A DNA stretch of 28,986 bases from a virus, in the IMG/VR virus record IMGVR_UViG_3300030412_000446, positions 1 through 28,986 of that record. One strand, given 5' to 3'. Below, piece by piece: positions 20,989 to 28,125 of the stretch. The notes beneath the pieces were generated by a model that was not told where the DNA came from, made no database searches, and saw only the letters and a program-made list of their open reading frames with translations. Position 1 is the stretch's first letter. Every line of letters begins with the position of its first letter. The position numbers were made by a program, and so were the translations under genes.

Positions 20989-21311
20989 TTTTTTTTCTCT
21001 TCAACCACCTCTTCCGCATCATCATCGGCCAGCAAATCAGACAGCTTCAACACCGCCATCATCATGTCCTGCTTGATTGATTCAGACATGGCTGCAACGA
21101 CGTCATAATCACCATCATCAAAATCATCAAAGCCATGAAATACAATATAATTGGTCTTGTCATCCTCATCTTTATCCATCACAGCTAAGTAACCGGCGCG
21201 CACTTTGGAGCTAAGCTCTGTCATGCCGAACTTTTCGCCGCCGGGCATGGTGTAAACCTCCCTTTTTACACCATACGCACTGAGTAATTTTTTCTTCTGG
21301 GCGTTATTCAT
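20982..21311 (-). CDS. Tail assembly chaperone (G-like)
   Basis: The 109-residue protein starts at ATG 21311, overlapping the major tail protein stop. It opens with LLSAYGVKREVYTMPGGEKF, has an acidic middle and ends in a Glu/Lys-rich tail (DDAEEVVEEKKKP) encoded by the slippery run. Acidic proteins of this size, directly after the tail tube gene and before the tape measure, are G-type chaperones that coat the tape measure during tail assembly. The frameshift product at 20659-20988 is its companion. Confidence 0.85.
   Translation of the reverse strand: MNNAQKKKLLSAYGVKREVYTMPGGEKFGMTELSSKVRAGYLAVMDKDEDDKTNYIVFHGFDDFDDGDYDVVAAMSESIKQDMMMAVLKLSDLLADDDAEEVVEEKKKP
20988..20994 (-). promoter_or_regulatory. 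Programmed -1 frameshift site (A_AAA_AAG)
   Basis: In the G-like frame the codons read GAG AAA AAA AAG CCT TAG. A AAA AAG is the slippery heptamer used by E. coli dnaX. A purine-rich SD-like GAGGTGG lies about ten bases upstream. Shifting back one base continues as GCC TTA GCG into the T frame, which stays open. I see no strong downstream hairpin. Confidence 0.88.
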
Positions 21312-21742
21312 TAGCTGTATACATCCGTGATAGCCCCAGAAATTTTACCTTTAGCTCTCAAGATATGCTTATCTGTGAACGATGGGGAGTCGCTCCACCC
21401 CAGCAAAGTAATTGCAAAAGATCTAGTCAAGGTGATGCTATCATCCACCCAAACTTCCTGAAAGTTTCGTGTCACACCATTAGTCACATCGGTTCTCAAT
21501 GCTTTTTGAGCCGTATCACCTAACACTAAGTTCCATTCCAAATCAACATCTAATCCATCACCTAGTGCTGCTGGGATATAATCGTGATTATCTACAGAAT
21601 CAAAACTACTCGCATTGATAGGCTCTTTTTCAACGCCTACCGTTGGCGCAACTATTAACTCAGGGATGGCCGCAAAAGCTTCCGTTTCTGCCCCATCGCC
21701 AATTTTAAGTGTATATCCACCAGAAAATGCATCACTCGCCAT
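21311..21742 (-). CDS. Major tail tube protein
   Basis: The 143-residue protein begins MASDAFSGGYTLKIGDG and is beta-rich. It has the tube-protein pattern IPELIVAPTVGVEKEPINAS followed by SFDSVDNHDYIPAALGDGLD (type: 'sFDS...DYi...l.dG.....e'). A GGGAG site lies upstream of the ATG. It sits right after a terminator and is the highly expressed tail tube subunit by position (before G/GT). Size is in the range of small siphoviral tube proteins. Confidence 0.85.
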   Translation of the reverse strand: MASDAFSGGYTLKIGDGAETEAFAAIPELIVAPTVGVEKEPINASSFDSVDNHDYIPAALGDGLDVDLEWNLVLGDTAQKALRTDVTNGVTRNFQEVWVDDSITLTRSFAITLLGWSDSPSFTDKHILRAKGKISGAITDVYS

Positions 21743-21756
21743 TTTGTATCTCCCAT

Positions 21757-21781
21757 AAAAAAGCCCACTAAATGTGGGCTT
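21757..21781 (-). terminator. Intrinsic terminator before the tail tube gene
   Basis: Minus strand: perfect 8-bp stem AAGCCCAC / GTGGGCTT with a five-base loop and a T run, followed by ATGGGAG, which is also the ribosome site of the tail tube gene. Confidence 0.88.
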
Positions 21782-21794
21782 GTGATTAAATTAA

Positions 21795-22241
21795 TTACGC
21801 GGCCTTATCTGGCTCGGTTTCTTGTATTCGATATTGAACTAAGTATTCCATTTCCGCCAAACCGTGAGGCTTGTCACCATCCGTCGTGAACTCTATATTT
21901 GTTAATTGATGTGAAGTATCAATAGCAAGCCCGTTTAATTTCTTATCCCCAGCCATCGCAACTTCAACATCGGCGCAAATAGCATCAAGGGCATCATCAG
22001 CACCTTCATTCGCTTTAACGTACACCTCGATTTTAAGTGTTAAGTTTCGATCAGCTTTCGCGGGTGTGTCAAAACTTGAGCGACCTTCCAGCTGATCAGA
22101 TGATGACGAGATAACCAAACAAGGCAAAGACGTTTTTTCCAGTGTGTATAGCCGATTGGTAAAAACTCGGTCTTGCGTTAAAGTTAAATCAGCAACCAGC
22201 TCTGCTACCCGCTCTCTTATTTGTTGTCTGATATGAATCAT
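21795..22241 (-). CDS. Tail terminator-like protein (U-like)
   Basis: The 148-residue protein begins MIHIRQQIRERVAELVADLT, then VFTNRLYTLEKTSLPCLVIS. The N-terminal helix followed by beta-strands, and the C-terminal MEYLVQYRIQETE, match phage tail terminators, which cap the tail tube before joining to the head. ATG overlaps the previous stop (ATGA). It follows the head-tail joining protein and precedes the tail tube gene, the canonical order. Confidence 0.8.
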   Translation of the reverse strand: MIHIRQQIRERVAELVADLTLTQDRVFTNRLYTLEKTSLPCLVISSSSDQLEGRSSFDTPAKADRNLTLKIEVYVKANEGADDALDAICADVEVAMAGDKKLNGLAIDTSHQLTNIEFTTDGDKPHGLAEMEYLVQYRIQETEPDKAA

Positions 22242-22534
22242 TGCTCTTCAAGCTCCAATACTGTTATCCCTGTGCCGTCCGGCTGTACGCCGACAACGTG
22301 ATATAGAATGTCCTTCACCACCGCGTCACAACCATGATGAATAGCGATCACATCTTTAGATTTGCACGTTAATGTTGGCTTGGATGATTCAACGCCAATA
22401 CCGAACGACGATAAGCCCTCAAATCCATTGTCAAAAATAGCGTCGATAGTTTCGCCGCCGACGGTTACGGCCTCGCCCAGCGTATCAATGCAAGCATCAT
22501 TTAAACCTTCCAACAAAGCTTCATCAAAAGACAT
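22238..22534 (-). CDS. Head-tail joining protein (FII-like)
   Basis: The 98-residue protein begins MSFDEALLEGLNDACIDTLG, then VTVGGETIDAIFDNGFEGLS. Lambda FII (gpFII, phage_attach family) has the same plan: an N-terminal helix, then a strand with ...I.GVFD. The C-terminal part KDILYHVVGVQPDGTGITVLELEEQ matches the last strands. It forms part of the head-tail interface. It sits before the U-like gene, as in lambda. Confidence 0.75.
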   Translation of the reverse strand: MSFDEALLEGLNDACIDTLGEAVTVGGETIDAIFDNGFEGLSSFGIGVESSKPTLTCKSKDVIAIHHGCDAVVKDILYHVVGVQPDGTGITVLELEEQ

Positions 22535-22870
22535 TTAAACCAGCCCCGCTTTACGTACTTTAATCATCACATCATCACTCACCGTATCACCGTTGCTGTC
22601 AACGCAGGTCAGTGTTACTTCATAATTCTCATCATCAGTGCCGCCGCCAATTTTGACGCTGACCTTTGTGCCGGATACCGCTTCATCATCAGCCGTAAGC
22701 GCATCATCCTCTGTCACCAAGCCTGCCGCCGTAACAACAGGCGCAGAGACAGAAGCCAAGGTCACGCCCGATGGCAATACGTTCTTAAAATCGATGGTGT
22801 AGGTTTTATCTTCTGCTGGTCGCTTAACCGCGTAAACCAGTTGAGAATCTGTATCAACTCTTGTTACCAT
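22535..22870 (-). CDS. Ig-like or adaptor-type structural protein
   Basis: The 111-residue beta-rich acidic protein has KTYTIDFKNVLPSGVTLASV, then APVVTAAGLVTEDDA and KVSVKIGGGTDDENYEVTLT. This resembles Ig-like domains attached to phage fibres or capsids (YjdB-like), or fibre adaptors. The ATG overlaps the repeat-protein gene by seven bases. It sits between fibre-like genes and the FII-like gene, in an unusual place for a fibre protein. The function is inferred. Confidence 0.55.
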   Translation of the reverse strand: MVTRVDTDSQLVYAVKRPAEDKTYTIDFKNVLPSGVTLASVSAPVVTAAGLVTEDDALTADDEAVSGTKVSVKIGGGTDDENYEVTLTCVDSNGDTVSDDVMIKVRKAGLV

Positions 22871-23640
22871 TTGCGAGTACCCGTTAAAGTAAGGTTGGTT
22901 GTTCTTGCTATAAGCGACAAATAAGACGCTCTGCTTTGCAAGCTGATTGGCACGCCATTTTCCAAATAAATTCCTTGAGTAACCAACCTAAACGCCGTAT
23001 TCGTTTCAACCGCCTGCCCAATCTGAGCACTAATGGCTTGCAGCAATGCACTTGCGGTATCAGTCTCGACCGCTTGGCTTATAGATAGCACTTTGCTTGA
23101 GCTAACATTAAAAGCACTATCTGTCTCGGTCGCCTGCGTAATAATCCGCAGTTTCAACGCTGTCACGCCGAATGCAGAACTAGTCTCTAATGCTTGCGTT
23201 ATTGCTAATGATTTGCTGCTTGATACGGCTTGTGATGTGTTAGCCTCACTCGCCCGCCCAATTGCCGTGCCACTGCTGACTGATACCGCTTGCGCCGTAT
23301 CGCTTTCAACTGCTTGAGTAATGCTTAGTGATTTGTTGCTTGATACTGATTGTGCTGTGCCCGCCTCAGTAGCTTGACCTATTGGCGTGCTACTGCTTGC
23401 TGTTACAGCCTGAGCGGTGTCAGACTCAACAGCCTGACTTATTTCAGCGGCCTTGCTTGCCGTGACTGCAAAAGCGCTGCCAGCCTCAACCGCTTGCCCG
23501 ATGACAGCCGACTTTCTCGAAGCGACCGAGAATACCGCTTCTGATTCTGTCGCTTGATTGATTTGGGCAGATACGTCCGACTCAGCTTCAGGAATACCGC
23601 CAATGGCGCGCTTGCCAATAGCAAATAAACCAATACTCAT
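22864..23640 (-). CDS. Structural protein with ten 20-residue tandem repeats
   Basis: The 258-residue protein has an N-terminal leader (MSIGLFAIGKRAIGGIPEAE), ten contiguous 20-residue repeats (residues 26-225; consensus about I.QA.E...A..V....) and a C-terminal 33-residue domain rich in Leu, Thr and Arg (SRASYLSLIARTTNLTLTGT). The repeats contain Ala, Ser, Thr and Gln with regular hydrophobic positions and few aromatic residues, so they probably form a beta-solenoid or trimeric fibre. It lies between capsid and head-tail genes, suggesting a head-associated fibre or decoration. No strong family recognition; the repeat itself is certain. Confidence 0.72.
   Translation of the reverse strand: MSIGLFAIGKRAIGGIPEAESDVSAQINQATESEAVFSVASRKSAVIGQAVEAGSAFAVTASKAAEISQAVESDTAQAVTASSSTPIGQATEAGTAQSVSSNKSLSITQAVESDTAQAVSVSSGTAIGRASEANTSQAVSSSKSLAITQALETSSAFGVTALKLRIITQATETDSAFNVSSSKVLSISQAVETDTASALLQAISAQIGQAVETNTAFRLVTQGIYLENGVPISLQSRASYLSLIARTTNLTLTGTRKW
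22966..23565 (-). repeat. 60-bp in-frame tandem repeats, ten copies
   Basis: Codons for conserved Ile sit at residues 27, 47, 67 and so on to 207, an exact 20-codon period. Copies differ at many third positions, so they are diverged but of constant length. The periodicity is protein-level; I see no CRISPR-type spacer structure. Confidence 0.92.
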
Positions 23641-24165
23641 TTAGATATTCTCTAATTGAGCAATATATTGATCCGCTATCACCTTGCACTGCTGCCAATC
23701 TGTTTCAGCCGCTATCGCTTCATTAGCTTCATCACGCATGTTTTCAATTGTGAATAATAGAAAATTCCATTGATCAGCTATACCTATAATTTCATCAGCC
23801 GCAACTTGACCCGTCACGCCTTGTCTTGTGGCTCGCGCGTTGACGTAAATGTAATTAGATATAGCCTGCTCTGGATAACCATCCGCTTTGAACTTCTCAC
23901 AATCTGCCAGTTTTGCTTTATAGGAATCAGATTGATAAGGAATATCTGTTGCATATTTTAATCGCACTATACCAACAGCATCATTGACCGCTTTGGACGC
24001 TTCCGCTTGTGCGGCTGGCAGCGGATCATAATTATTGATAATTAACTGGATTGCAGTCTCATCATCCTGCCTGTAAATCCATGCGCCATCAACTTTGCTA
24101 AGCGCCAGACCTTGACGAATTAATTCTTCTTGAAGACCTTCGCCTTTTTCAATGTAATTAATCAT
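23641..24165 (-). CDS. Fibre-module protein, assembly-chaperone-like
   Basis: ATG 24165 is chosen after a GGGG stretch and just downstream of the previous stop, giving 174 residues. It opens with MINYIEKGEGLQEELIRQGL, then a YDPLPAAQAEASKAVNDAVG helix and a long helical C-terminal half (TDWQQCKVIADQYIAQLENI). Soluble helical proteins coupled to fibre genes often act as fibre-assembly chaperones; this is inference by position and composition, not a recognised family. Confidence 0.52.
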   Translation of the reverse strand: MINYIEKGEGLQEELIRQGLALSKVDGAWIYRQDDETAIQLIINNYDPLPAAQAEASKAVNDAVGIVRLKYATDIPYQSDSYKAKLADCEKFKADGYPEQAISNYIYVNARATRQGVTGQVAADEIIGIADQWNFLLFTIENMRDEANEAIAAETDWQQCKVIADQYIAQLENI

Positions 24166-24167
24166 GC

Positions 24168-25022
24168 TTAACCCCAGATCGGAAGTATCATTGTTCTGAC
24201 AGTACACTGGAAATACCCAGCAGTTAATGTTGATGGGAATGGGTCTCCAGCCGTTGTTGTTGAGCTCAAATAATATGCGCTACGCCTATAATGGTTCCCA
24301 GACGTTAAAACGCCACCCATTGACAGCTTACTGTTATCAATCAACGCAAACCCAATAGATGCGTTATCCGTCAATGATGCGAATGCGTACCGGCCAGCAG
24401 TTAAAATCGTTTTTGACACAGAGTTAAGGCTTGCACCTGTTGATGTAGTATCAATCAGTCCAGAGTCTAAAATCAGGGTAAACGTGCCGTCATTGTTGTC
24501 GCGATATATTGCTACTCTCGTGTTAGACGAAGCCGCCGCCGACCTAATCCCGCACCCAAAGTTTTCAATAACCTCCAAGCCGCTAATCTCAACAGTCATC
24601 CACGAGATAACATCCGCAATAGTTGATCCGCCCGCATCGCCAGAGGTGATTCCATCAAAGGTTTTAAAGCTATTTGACGTTGCCGAGTAATTGGATGGCA
24701 ATTGATTTCCCGAAGTCGAAGCAATTTGTGCGCATCGTATCGTATGCGTGCCGCCCGACAGCGTGATGTTGCTGGACGGGTTATCATCAATGACCGTGCC
24801 ATTCCAATTCCACGTATCATTACGCGTTATATCATCTGTTGCCGATACATACGCGCCTATTCCGGAGGCCTGAATTGTGCCACCGCTATCCTGGACAAAG
24901 TACGAGATTAAATCACCATCACTGAATGACTTACTGAAGGCGATATGATCTGAAATAGCGCCTGACAGCTCTAGCGTGTCACCCGTTCCTGTGCATGTTT
25001 CTGCTGTTGCGTTTGCGAACAT
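24168..25022 (-). CDS. Fibre-like or receptor-binding structural protein
   Basis: The 284-residue protein is rich in Ser, Thr, Gly, Asn and Asp and in short beta strands. The N-terminus MFANATAETCTGTGDTLELS and the block SYFVQDSGGTIQASGIGAYV resemble the N-termini of phage fibre-like proteins annotated in many temperate phages. The C-terminus (AGYFQCTVRTMILPIWG) is hydrophobic. It overlaps its upstream neighbour by one base. It is unusual in lying between capsid and FII-like genes, so it may be a head fibre or side structure. Confidence 0.6.
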   Translation of the reverse strand: MFANATAETCTGTGDTLELSGAISDHIAFSKSFSDGDLISYFVQDSGGTIQASGIGAYVSATDDITRNDTWNWNGTVIDDNPSSNITLSGGTHTIRCAQIASTSGNQLPSNYSATSNSFKTFDGITSGDAGGSTIADVISWMTVEISGLEVIENFGCGIRSAAASSNTRVAIYRDNNDGTFTLILDSGLIDTTSTGASLNSVSKTILTAGRYAFASLTDNASIGFALIDNSKLSMGGVLTSGNHYRRSAYYLSSTTTAGDPFPSTLTAGYFQCTVRTMILPIWG

Positions 25023-25459
25023 TATGACGCTCTAAAAAAGCCATCAGAGCCAATTTCCAACGTCAACGTGCTACCGTCTGTTGTTGGCGTGAAGTCATGA
25101 TGAGTTAATGGGACAAGATTGGCATCACCTGCGCTTTCGCGATAGCAAACAATTGCTTTCGTTAATGTGTTATCGGTTGATCCACCCGCTGATGTCCATG
25201 TTTGATCTGGCATGTCACAGTCAACACGGTTGTTTGTATCATCGACCGTTACCGTTCCTGTTATGCCTGTTTTGCGAGCATAGTTATCAAAGTCTGCTTC
25301 TGTGTTACTTGCTGCTAATAATGCTGCCATGTCAGCATGATCAACTAGATTTGCCTCCGTTTCATTTACTTTTAGCAATACCACTTCTAAATTGGCTGCT
25401 GAATCTGCAATTTTCTCAACGACCCGCCCTTTTGCAATATTAAATACGCCATCTGTCAT
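25022..25459 (-). CDS. Phage structural protein near capsid genes
   Basis: ATG 25459 is preferred, seven bases after GAGGG, giving 145 residues; the longer frame would begin inside a terminator hairpin. The sequence MTDGVFNIAKGRVVEKIADS, then LLKVNETEANLVDHADMAAL and the later VCYRESAGDANLVPLTHHDF, ending GFFRAS, follows a pattern common in phage structural genes of this region. It probably forms a collar, fibre base or decoration component. It is the first of five genes lying between the capsid cement and the head-tail joining gene. Confidence 0.6.
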   Translation of the reverse strand: MTDGVFNIAKGRVVEKIADSAANLEVVLLKVNETEANLVDHADMAALLAASNTEADFDNYARKTGITGTVTVDDTNNRVDCDMPDQTWTSAGGSTDNTLTKAIVCYRESAGDANLVPLTHHDFTPTTDGSTLTLEIGSDGFFRAS

Positions 25460-25493
25460 TTTCTTACCCTCGTTGTTAGTTGTTAAACAGCCA

Positions 25494-25527
25494 TAAAAAA
25501 AGCCCCTGAATGAATCCAAGGGCTTTT
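25494..25527 (-). terminator. Intrinsic terminator after the capsid cement gene
   Basis: Minus strand: stem AAAAGCCC...GGGGCTTTTTT around a partly paired loop, then T run and ATGG. It separates the cement gene from the fibre-like block. Confidence 0.82.
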
Positions 25528-25550
25528 GATTTGGTTGCTTTATTGGTTAA

Positions 25551-25928
25551 TTAAGCTAACGCACCCGCTTTGCCGGTTAATAGCACTGTGCAAGTCGTTT
25601 CACTTGCAGCGCCATCAGCTGAAGCAATCACAGAGCCGCTGACATCGCCTGTCGCTGGTGTCGCTTGATTGTCATCAAATTTACTAACAGATGAATCCCA
25701 GATTAAGGTTTCGCCTTGTTTGAACACCGCTGCGGTGACTTTAGGCACTGTAAACACGCCACAAATCGCAACCGCACCTGATTCACCATCTGCAATATCA
25801 ACTAATGCAACACCAAGCGTTGCATCACTTGTTGCCCCCATGACGACCACGCCACCAGAGACAATATCGCCGCCCGTGCCGTTGGTCCAATTAAACGTCT
25901 TACCGTCTTGTACAAATGTTTTTGCCAT
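25551..25928 (-). CDS. Capsid cement/decoration protein (DUF2190)
   Basis: The 125-residue protein reads MAKTFVQDGKTFNWTNGTGG, then VSGGVVVMGA, VALVDIADGESGAVAICGVF and LIWDSSVSKFDDNQATPATG. This is the DUF2190 pattern of small beta-barrel capsid decoration (cement) proteins, which bind and stabilise the mature capsid. It follows directly the capsid gene, and a terminator follows it, consistent with high-level expression. The short C-terminal extension ends in GKAGALA. Confidence 0.87.
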   Translation of the reverse strand: MAKTFVQDGKTFNWTNGTGGDIVSGGVVVMGATSDATLGVALVDIADGESGAVAICGVFTVPKVTAAVFKQGETLIWDSSVSKFDDNQATPATGDVSGSVIASADGAASETTCTVLLTGKAGALA

Positions 25929-25962
25929 TGTTCAACACCTCTTTATAAAGCTGAAAATAATG

Positions 25963-25986
25963 AAGGCCACCGTAATTGATGGCCTT
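25963..25986 (-). terminator. Possible weak terminator between capsid and cement genes
   Basis: AAGGCCA (25963-25969) and TGGCCTT (25980-25986) form a 7-bp stem. In the minus direction the following sequence is CATTATTTT rather than a clean T run, so it may attenuate only partly or process the mRNA. Confidence 0.5.
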
Positions 25987-26007
25987 TATTGATTAAATTT
26001 ATCTTAT

Positions 26008-27393
26008 TTATTGACCAGAGTTTTTATATGCACCTTCAAAACCGATAGCACCAACAACATAATCAAGGCGAACCTTGTATTGCACACCGTCTTGCGTGAA
26101 GCCTTCTTTCATTTCTAGGTATGGTTCTTGGTTGCCATCTAAGAAACCGACCTCAATCACAGGTGCTTCCATTGGATCTGCAAAGGTATACCAATCAGCA
26201 CCCGCGATACGTGGCGAATCAACAACATCAGAGAATAAGCCCCGAACCTTGTTCGGTTTTTGAAGCTTGCCAGTTGTATCAGGATCGTACTGTGAATCAT
26301 TGATGCTGCGTGCCTCACCACCTGTCGACATACCACCGACAAAGACGCTAGGCCGAAGGTCAAGAAAATCACTATTGCTAATGTCTTTTTGCATTGCCAT
26401 TGCAACGCGAGCCGCTTCAATCGTTGCCATTGATGGCGCTGCGCCTGAACTGGCCAAGTTGCCGTGAGAAGCATGGAATAACGCCACGCCATCAGACATG
26501 GTTGGATTAGATGCAATCAATGCATACACGTCAGCCTCGACGGTACGATTAGCCGCACGGCCCATGCTTTGCAACATGTCAGAAAAAGCACCTAAGTCAT
26601 CATTGATAATCATTTCACGGCTAAGGCCGATTAGATTACCTTTAGTGCCTAATGTGATGCTTTCTTTCACAGCATCAGACATGGTTTTGCTTTTGAACTC
26701 ATTGTTTTCAGTTTTTGAATCCAGATTACCGAAAGAGCCTGTACGATAACGACCGTGAGCACGAAAATCGCTCAAGTCGCCTGTTTTACAAAAACGTGTC
26801 CACGTATTTTGTGCTCGGGCATAAGCGGCTAACAGAATTTTATTCATCACATTTTCAAGTAGAATCGGGAAGTCACTTGTTGAGTGTGTGAATGCAGCCC
26901 CGACGACTTCACGCTTATCTAGTCCACGATGGTTAAATCCTGCTTGTTCTAGTGACGCACGCGCAATATCCATCATGCTGGCACCACGAAACTCATTAGC
27001 ACCGTCACGTTTTTCTAGTCCTGAACGCGCCATAATTGCTTGCGTTGCAGCGTGAATAAATTTTTCACCGCCTGTTTCGCCTACAACGATATGTGCATTG
27101 CCAGCGATTGGCATTGATTGCGCACCAAGATGGGTTAATAGCTGATTTTGTGCAGCCGCCACGGTGACATTATGATCATCAAGCACCTTGTCTAGCACAG
27201 CTTGGACCCCTTCTTTGGCAACGAATGGCTGGAAAGCAGCACGCACATCGGCACGGCGTTGGCTTTCACGCGCCAACACTTCGATTTCTGATGGCGCTGT
27301 TTGTACAGCTTCAACAGGTTTCGCAGCTGCTGTGACGGTTTCATCGGTTGTCGCGACAGTACCATCGGTCGCTTGCTTGTTTTTAACTGTCAT
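26008..27393 (-). CDS. Nested scaffold-capsid product from an internal start
   Basis: Within the fusion, an ATG at 27393 (residue 217, MTVKNKQATDG) is preceded by GAAGGA at seven-base spacing (27401-27406). This would produce a 461-residue protein without the protease, analogous to nested lambda Nu3 within C. It would supply scaffold-capsid subunits in excess over protease-bearing ones. The site is clear; use of it is inferred. Confidence 0.62.
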   Translation of the reverse strand: MTVKNKQATDGTVATTDETVTAAAKPVEAVQTAPSEIEVLARESQRRADVRAAFQPFVAKEGVQAVLDKVLDDHNVTVAAAQNQLLTHLGAQSMPIAGNAHIVVGETGGEKFIHAATQAIMARSGLEKRDGANEFRGASMMDIARASLEQAGFNHRGLDKREVVGAAFTHSTSDFPILLENVMNKILLAAYARAQNTWTRFCKTGDLSDFRAHGRYRTGSFGNLDSKTENNEFKSKTMSDAVKESITLGTKGNLIGLSREMIINDDLGAFSDMLQSMGRAANRTVEADVYALIASNPTMSDGVALFHASHGNLASSGAAPSMATIEAARVAMAMQKDISNSDFLDLRPSVFVGGMSTGGEARSINDSQYDPDTTGKLQKPNKVRGLFSDVVDSPRIAGADWYTFADPMEAPVIEVGFLDGNQEPYLEMKEGFTQDGVQYKVRLDYVVGAIGFEGAYKNSGQ

Positions 27394-28041
27394 ATCATTT
27401 TCCTTCTTTTGAAGTTGGTTAGCAGCGACCAACGCTGCCGGAGGGTTGAAACGGTCTAACTTAATGCCGGAGGCGGCAATATCTAAATCGGCTGTGATTT
27501 CAGTTGCAAAACCATCGGCCAACGCCTCATCAGCGGTGTAATAGTGATCTAGCCCATCTTTTAATAATTCATCGATGGTTTCGGTTGATTGCCCTGAGCG
27601 GGTATAAGACGAGTTCATAGCATCTGCATAACGATCTAACATGTCAGCACGGCGACGATGCTCAACCGCGTTGCCATAAGTACCAGCCATCGGTGCATGA
27701 ATCATTAGCATGGCGTTTTCAGCCGTATAACGATTGTCGCCAACCATATAAATCAGCGACATGGCAGAATAAGCCACACCATCGTTATAGGTGTTTATTT
27801 TGGCCGGATGTCTATCGGCTGCATTAAAAATAGCCACCGCATCAGCAACAGAGCCGCCATAACTAAACAGGCGAAAATCAATCTCTGGCACGTCTCTAGG
27901 GATCGCATCAATCTTAGCAACTAGCGTTTTGGCATCATTACTTTCTTCTGCCCAATAGTCCTCGCCTATATCGCCGTAAATATAAATGACGGGCTTGCCG
28001 TCATCCATTGCCTTGACTTCGTATCGCTTCTTATTCGCCAT
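26008..28041 (-). CDS. ClpP-type prohead protease fused to HK97-fold major capsid protein
   Basis: The 677-residue fusion has three parts. Residues 1-200 are a ClpP-like (S14) protease with Ser92 in NDGVAYSAMSL, His115 in MLMIHAP and the oxyanion strand YGGSV (61-65). A linker or scaffold-like part (about 215-330) is rich in Ala, Glu, Thr and Gln. The C-terminal part (about 345-677) is a gpT/HK97-type major capsid protein (FTHSTSDFPILLENVMNKIL, later YEGAYKNSGQ-like end). The mature capsid protein probably starts after cleavage in the linker. Such fusions are known, and allow protease, scaffold and shell subunits from one gene. A terminator lies just upstream. Confidence 0.93.
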   Translation of the reverse strand: MANKKRYEVKAMDDGKPVIYIYGDIGEDYWAEESNDAKTLVAKIDAIPRDVPEIDFRLFSYGGSVADAVAIFNAADRHPAKINTYNDGVAYSAMSLIYMVGDNRYTAENAMLMIHAPMAGTYGNAVEHRRRADMLDRYADAMNSSYTRSGQSTETIDELLKDGLDHYYTADEALADGFATEITADLDIAASGIKLDRFNPPAALVAANQLQKKENDMTVKNKQATDGTVATTDETVTAAAKPVEAVQTAPSEIEVLARESQRRADVRAAFQPFVAKEGVQAVLDKVLDDHNVTVAAAQNQLLTHLGAQSMPIAGNAHIVVGETGGEKFIHAATQAIMARSGLEKRDGANEFRGASMMDIARASLEQAGFNHRGLDKREVVGAAFTHSTSDFPILLENVMNKILLAAYARAQNTWTRFCKTGDLSDFRAHGRYRTGSFGNLDSKTENNEFKSKTMSDAVKESITLGTKGNLIGLSREMIINDDLGAFSDMLQSMGRAANRTVEADVYALIASNPTMSDGVALFHASHGNLASSGAAPSMATIEAARVAMAMQKDISNSDFLDLRPSVFVGGMSTGGEARSINDSQYDPDTTGKLQKPNKVRGLFSDVVDSPRIAGADWYTFADPMEAPVIEVGFLDGNQEPYLEMKEGFTQDGVQYKVRLDYVVGAIGFEGAYKNSGQ

Positions 28042-28066
28042 GATGCTTTGTCCTCATTTTTGATAT

Positions 28067-28102
28067 AAAAAAAGCCGCGCCTTGTTGCCAAGGTGCGGCT
28101 TT
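28067..28102 (-). terminator. Intrinsic terminator before the capsid fusion gene
   Basis: Minus strand: AAAGCCGCACCTTG pairs with CAAGGCGCGGCTTT (one A-C mismatch) around a short GCAA loop, followed by seven T. It lies upstream of the protease-capsid gene on the late strand. Confidence 0.88.
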
Positions 28103-28125
28103 GAGTGTTTATATTTGGTTGTTAG

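Noticed and set aside
22966-23565. Tandem 60-bp repeats as a CRISPR array
   Set aside because: The period is uninterrupted, in frame and without unique spacers, so it is a protein repeat.
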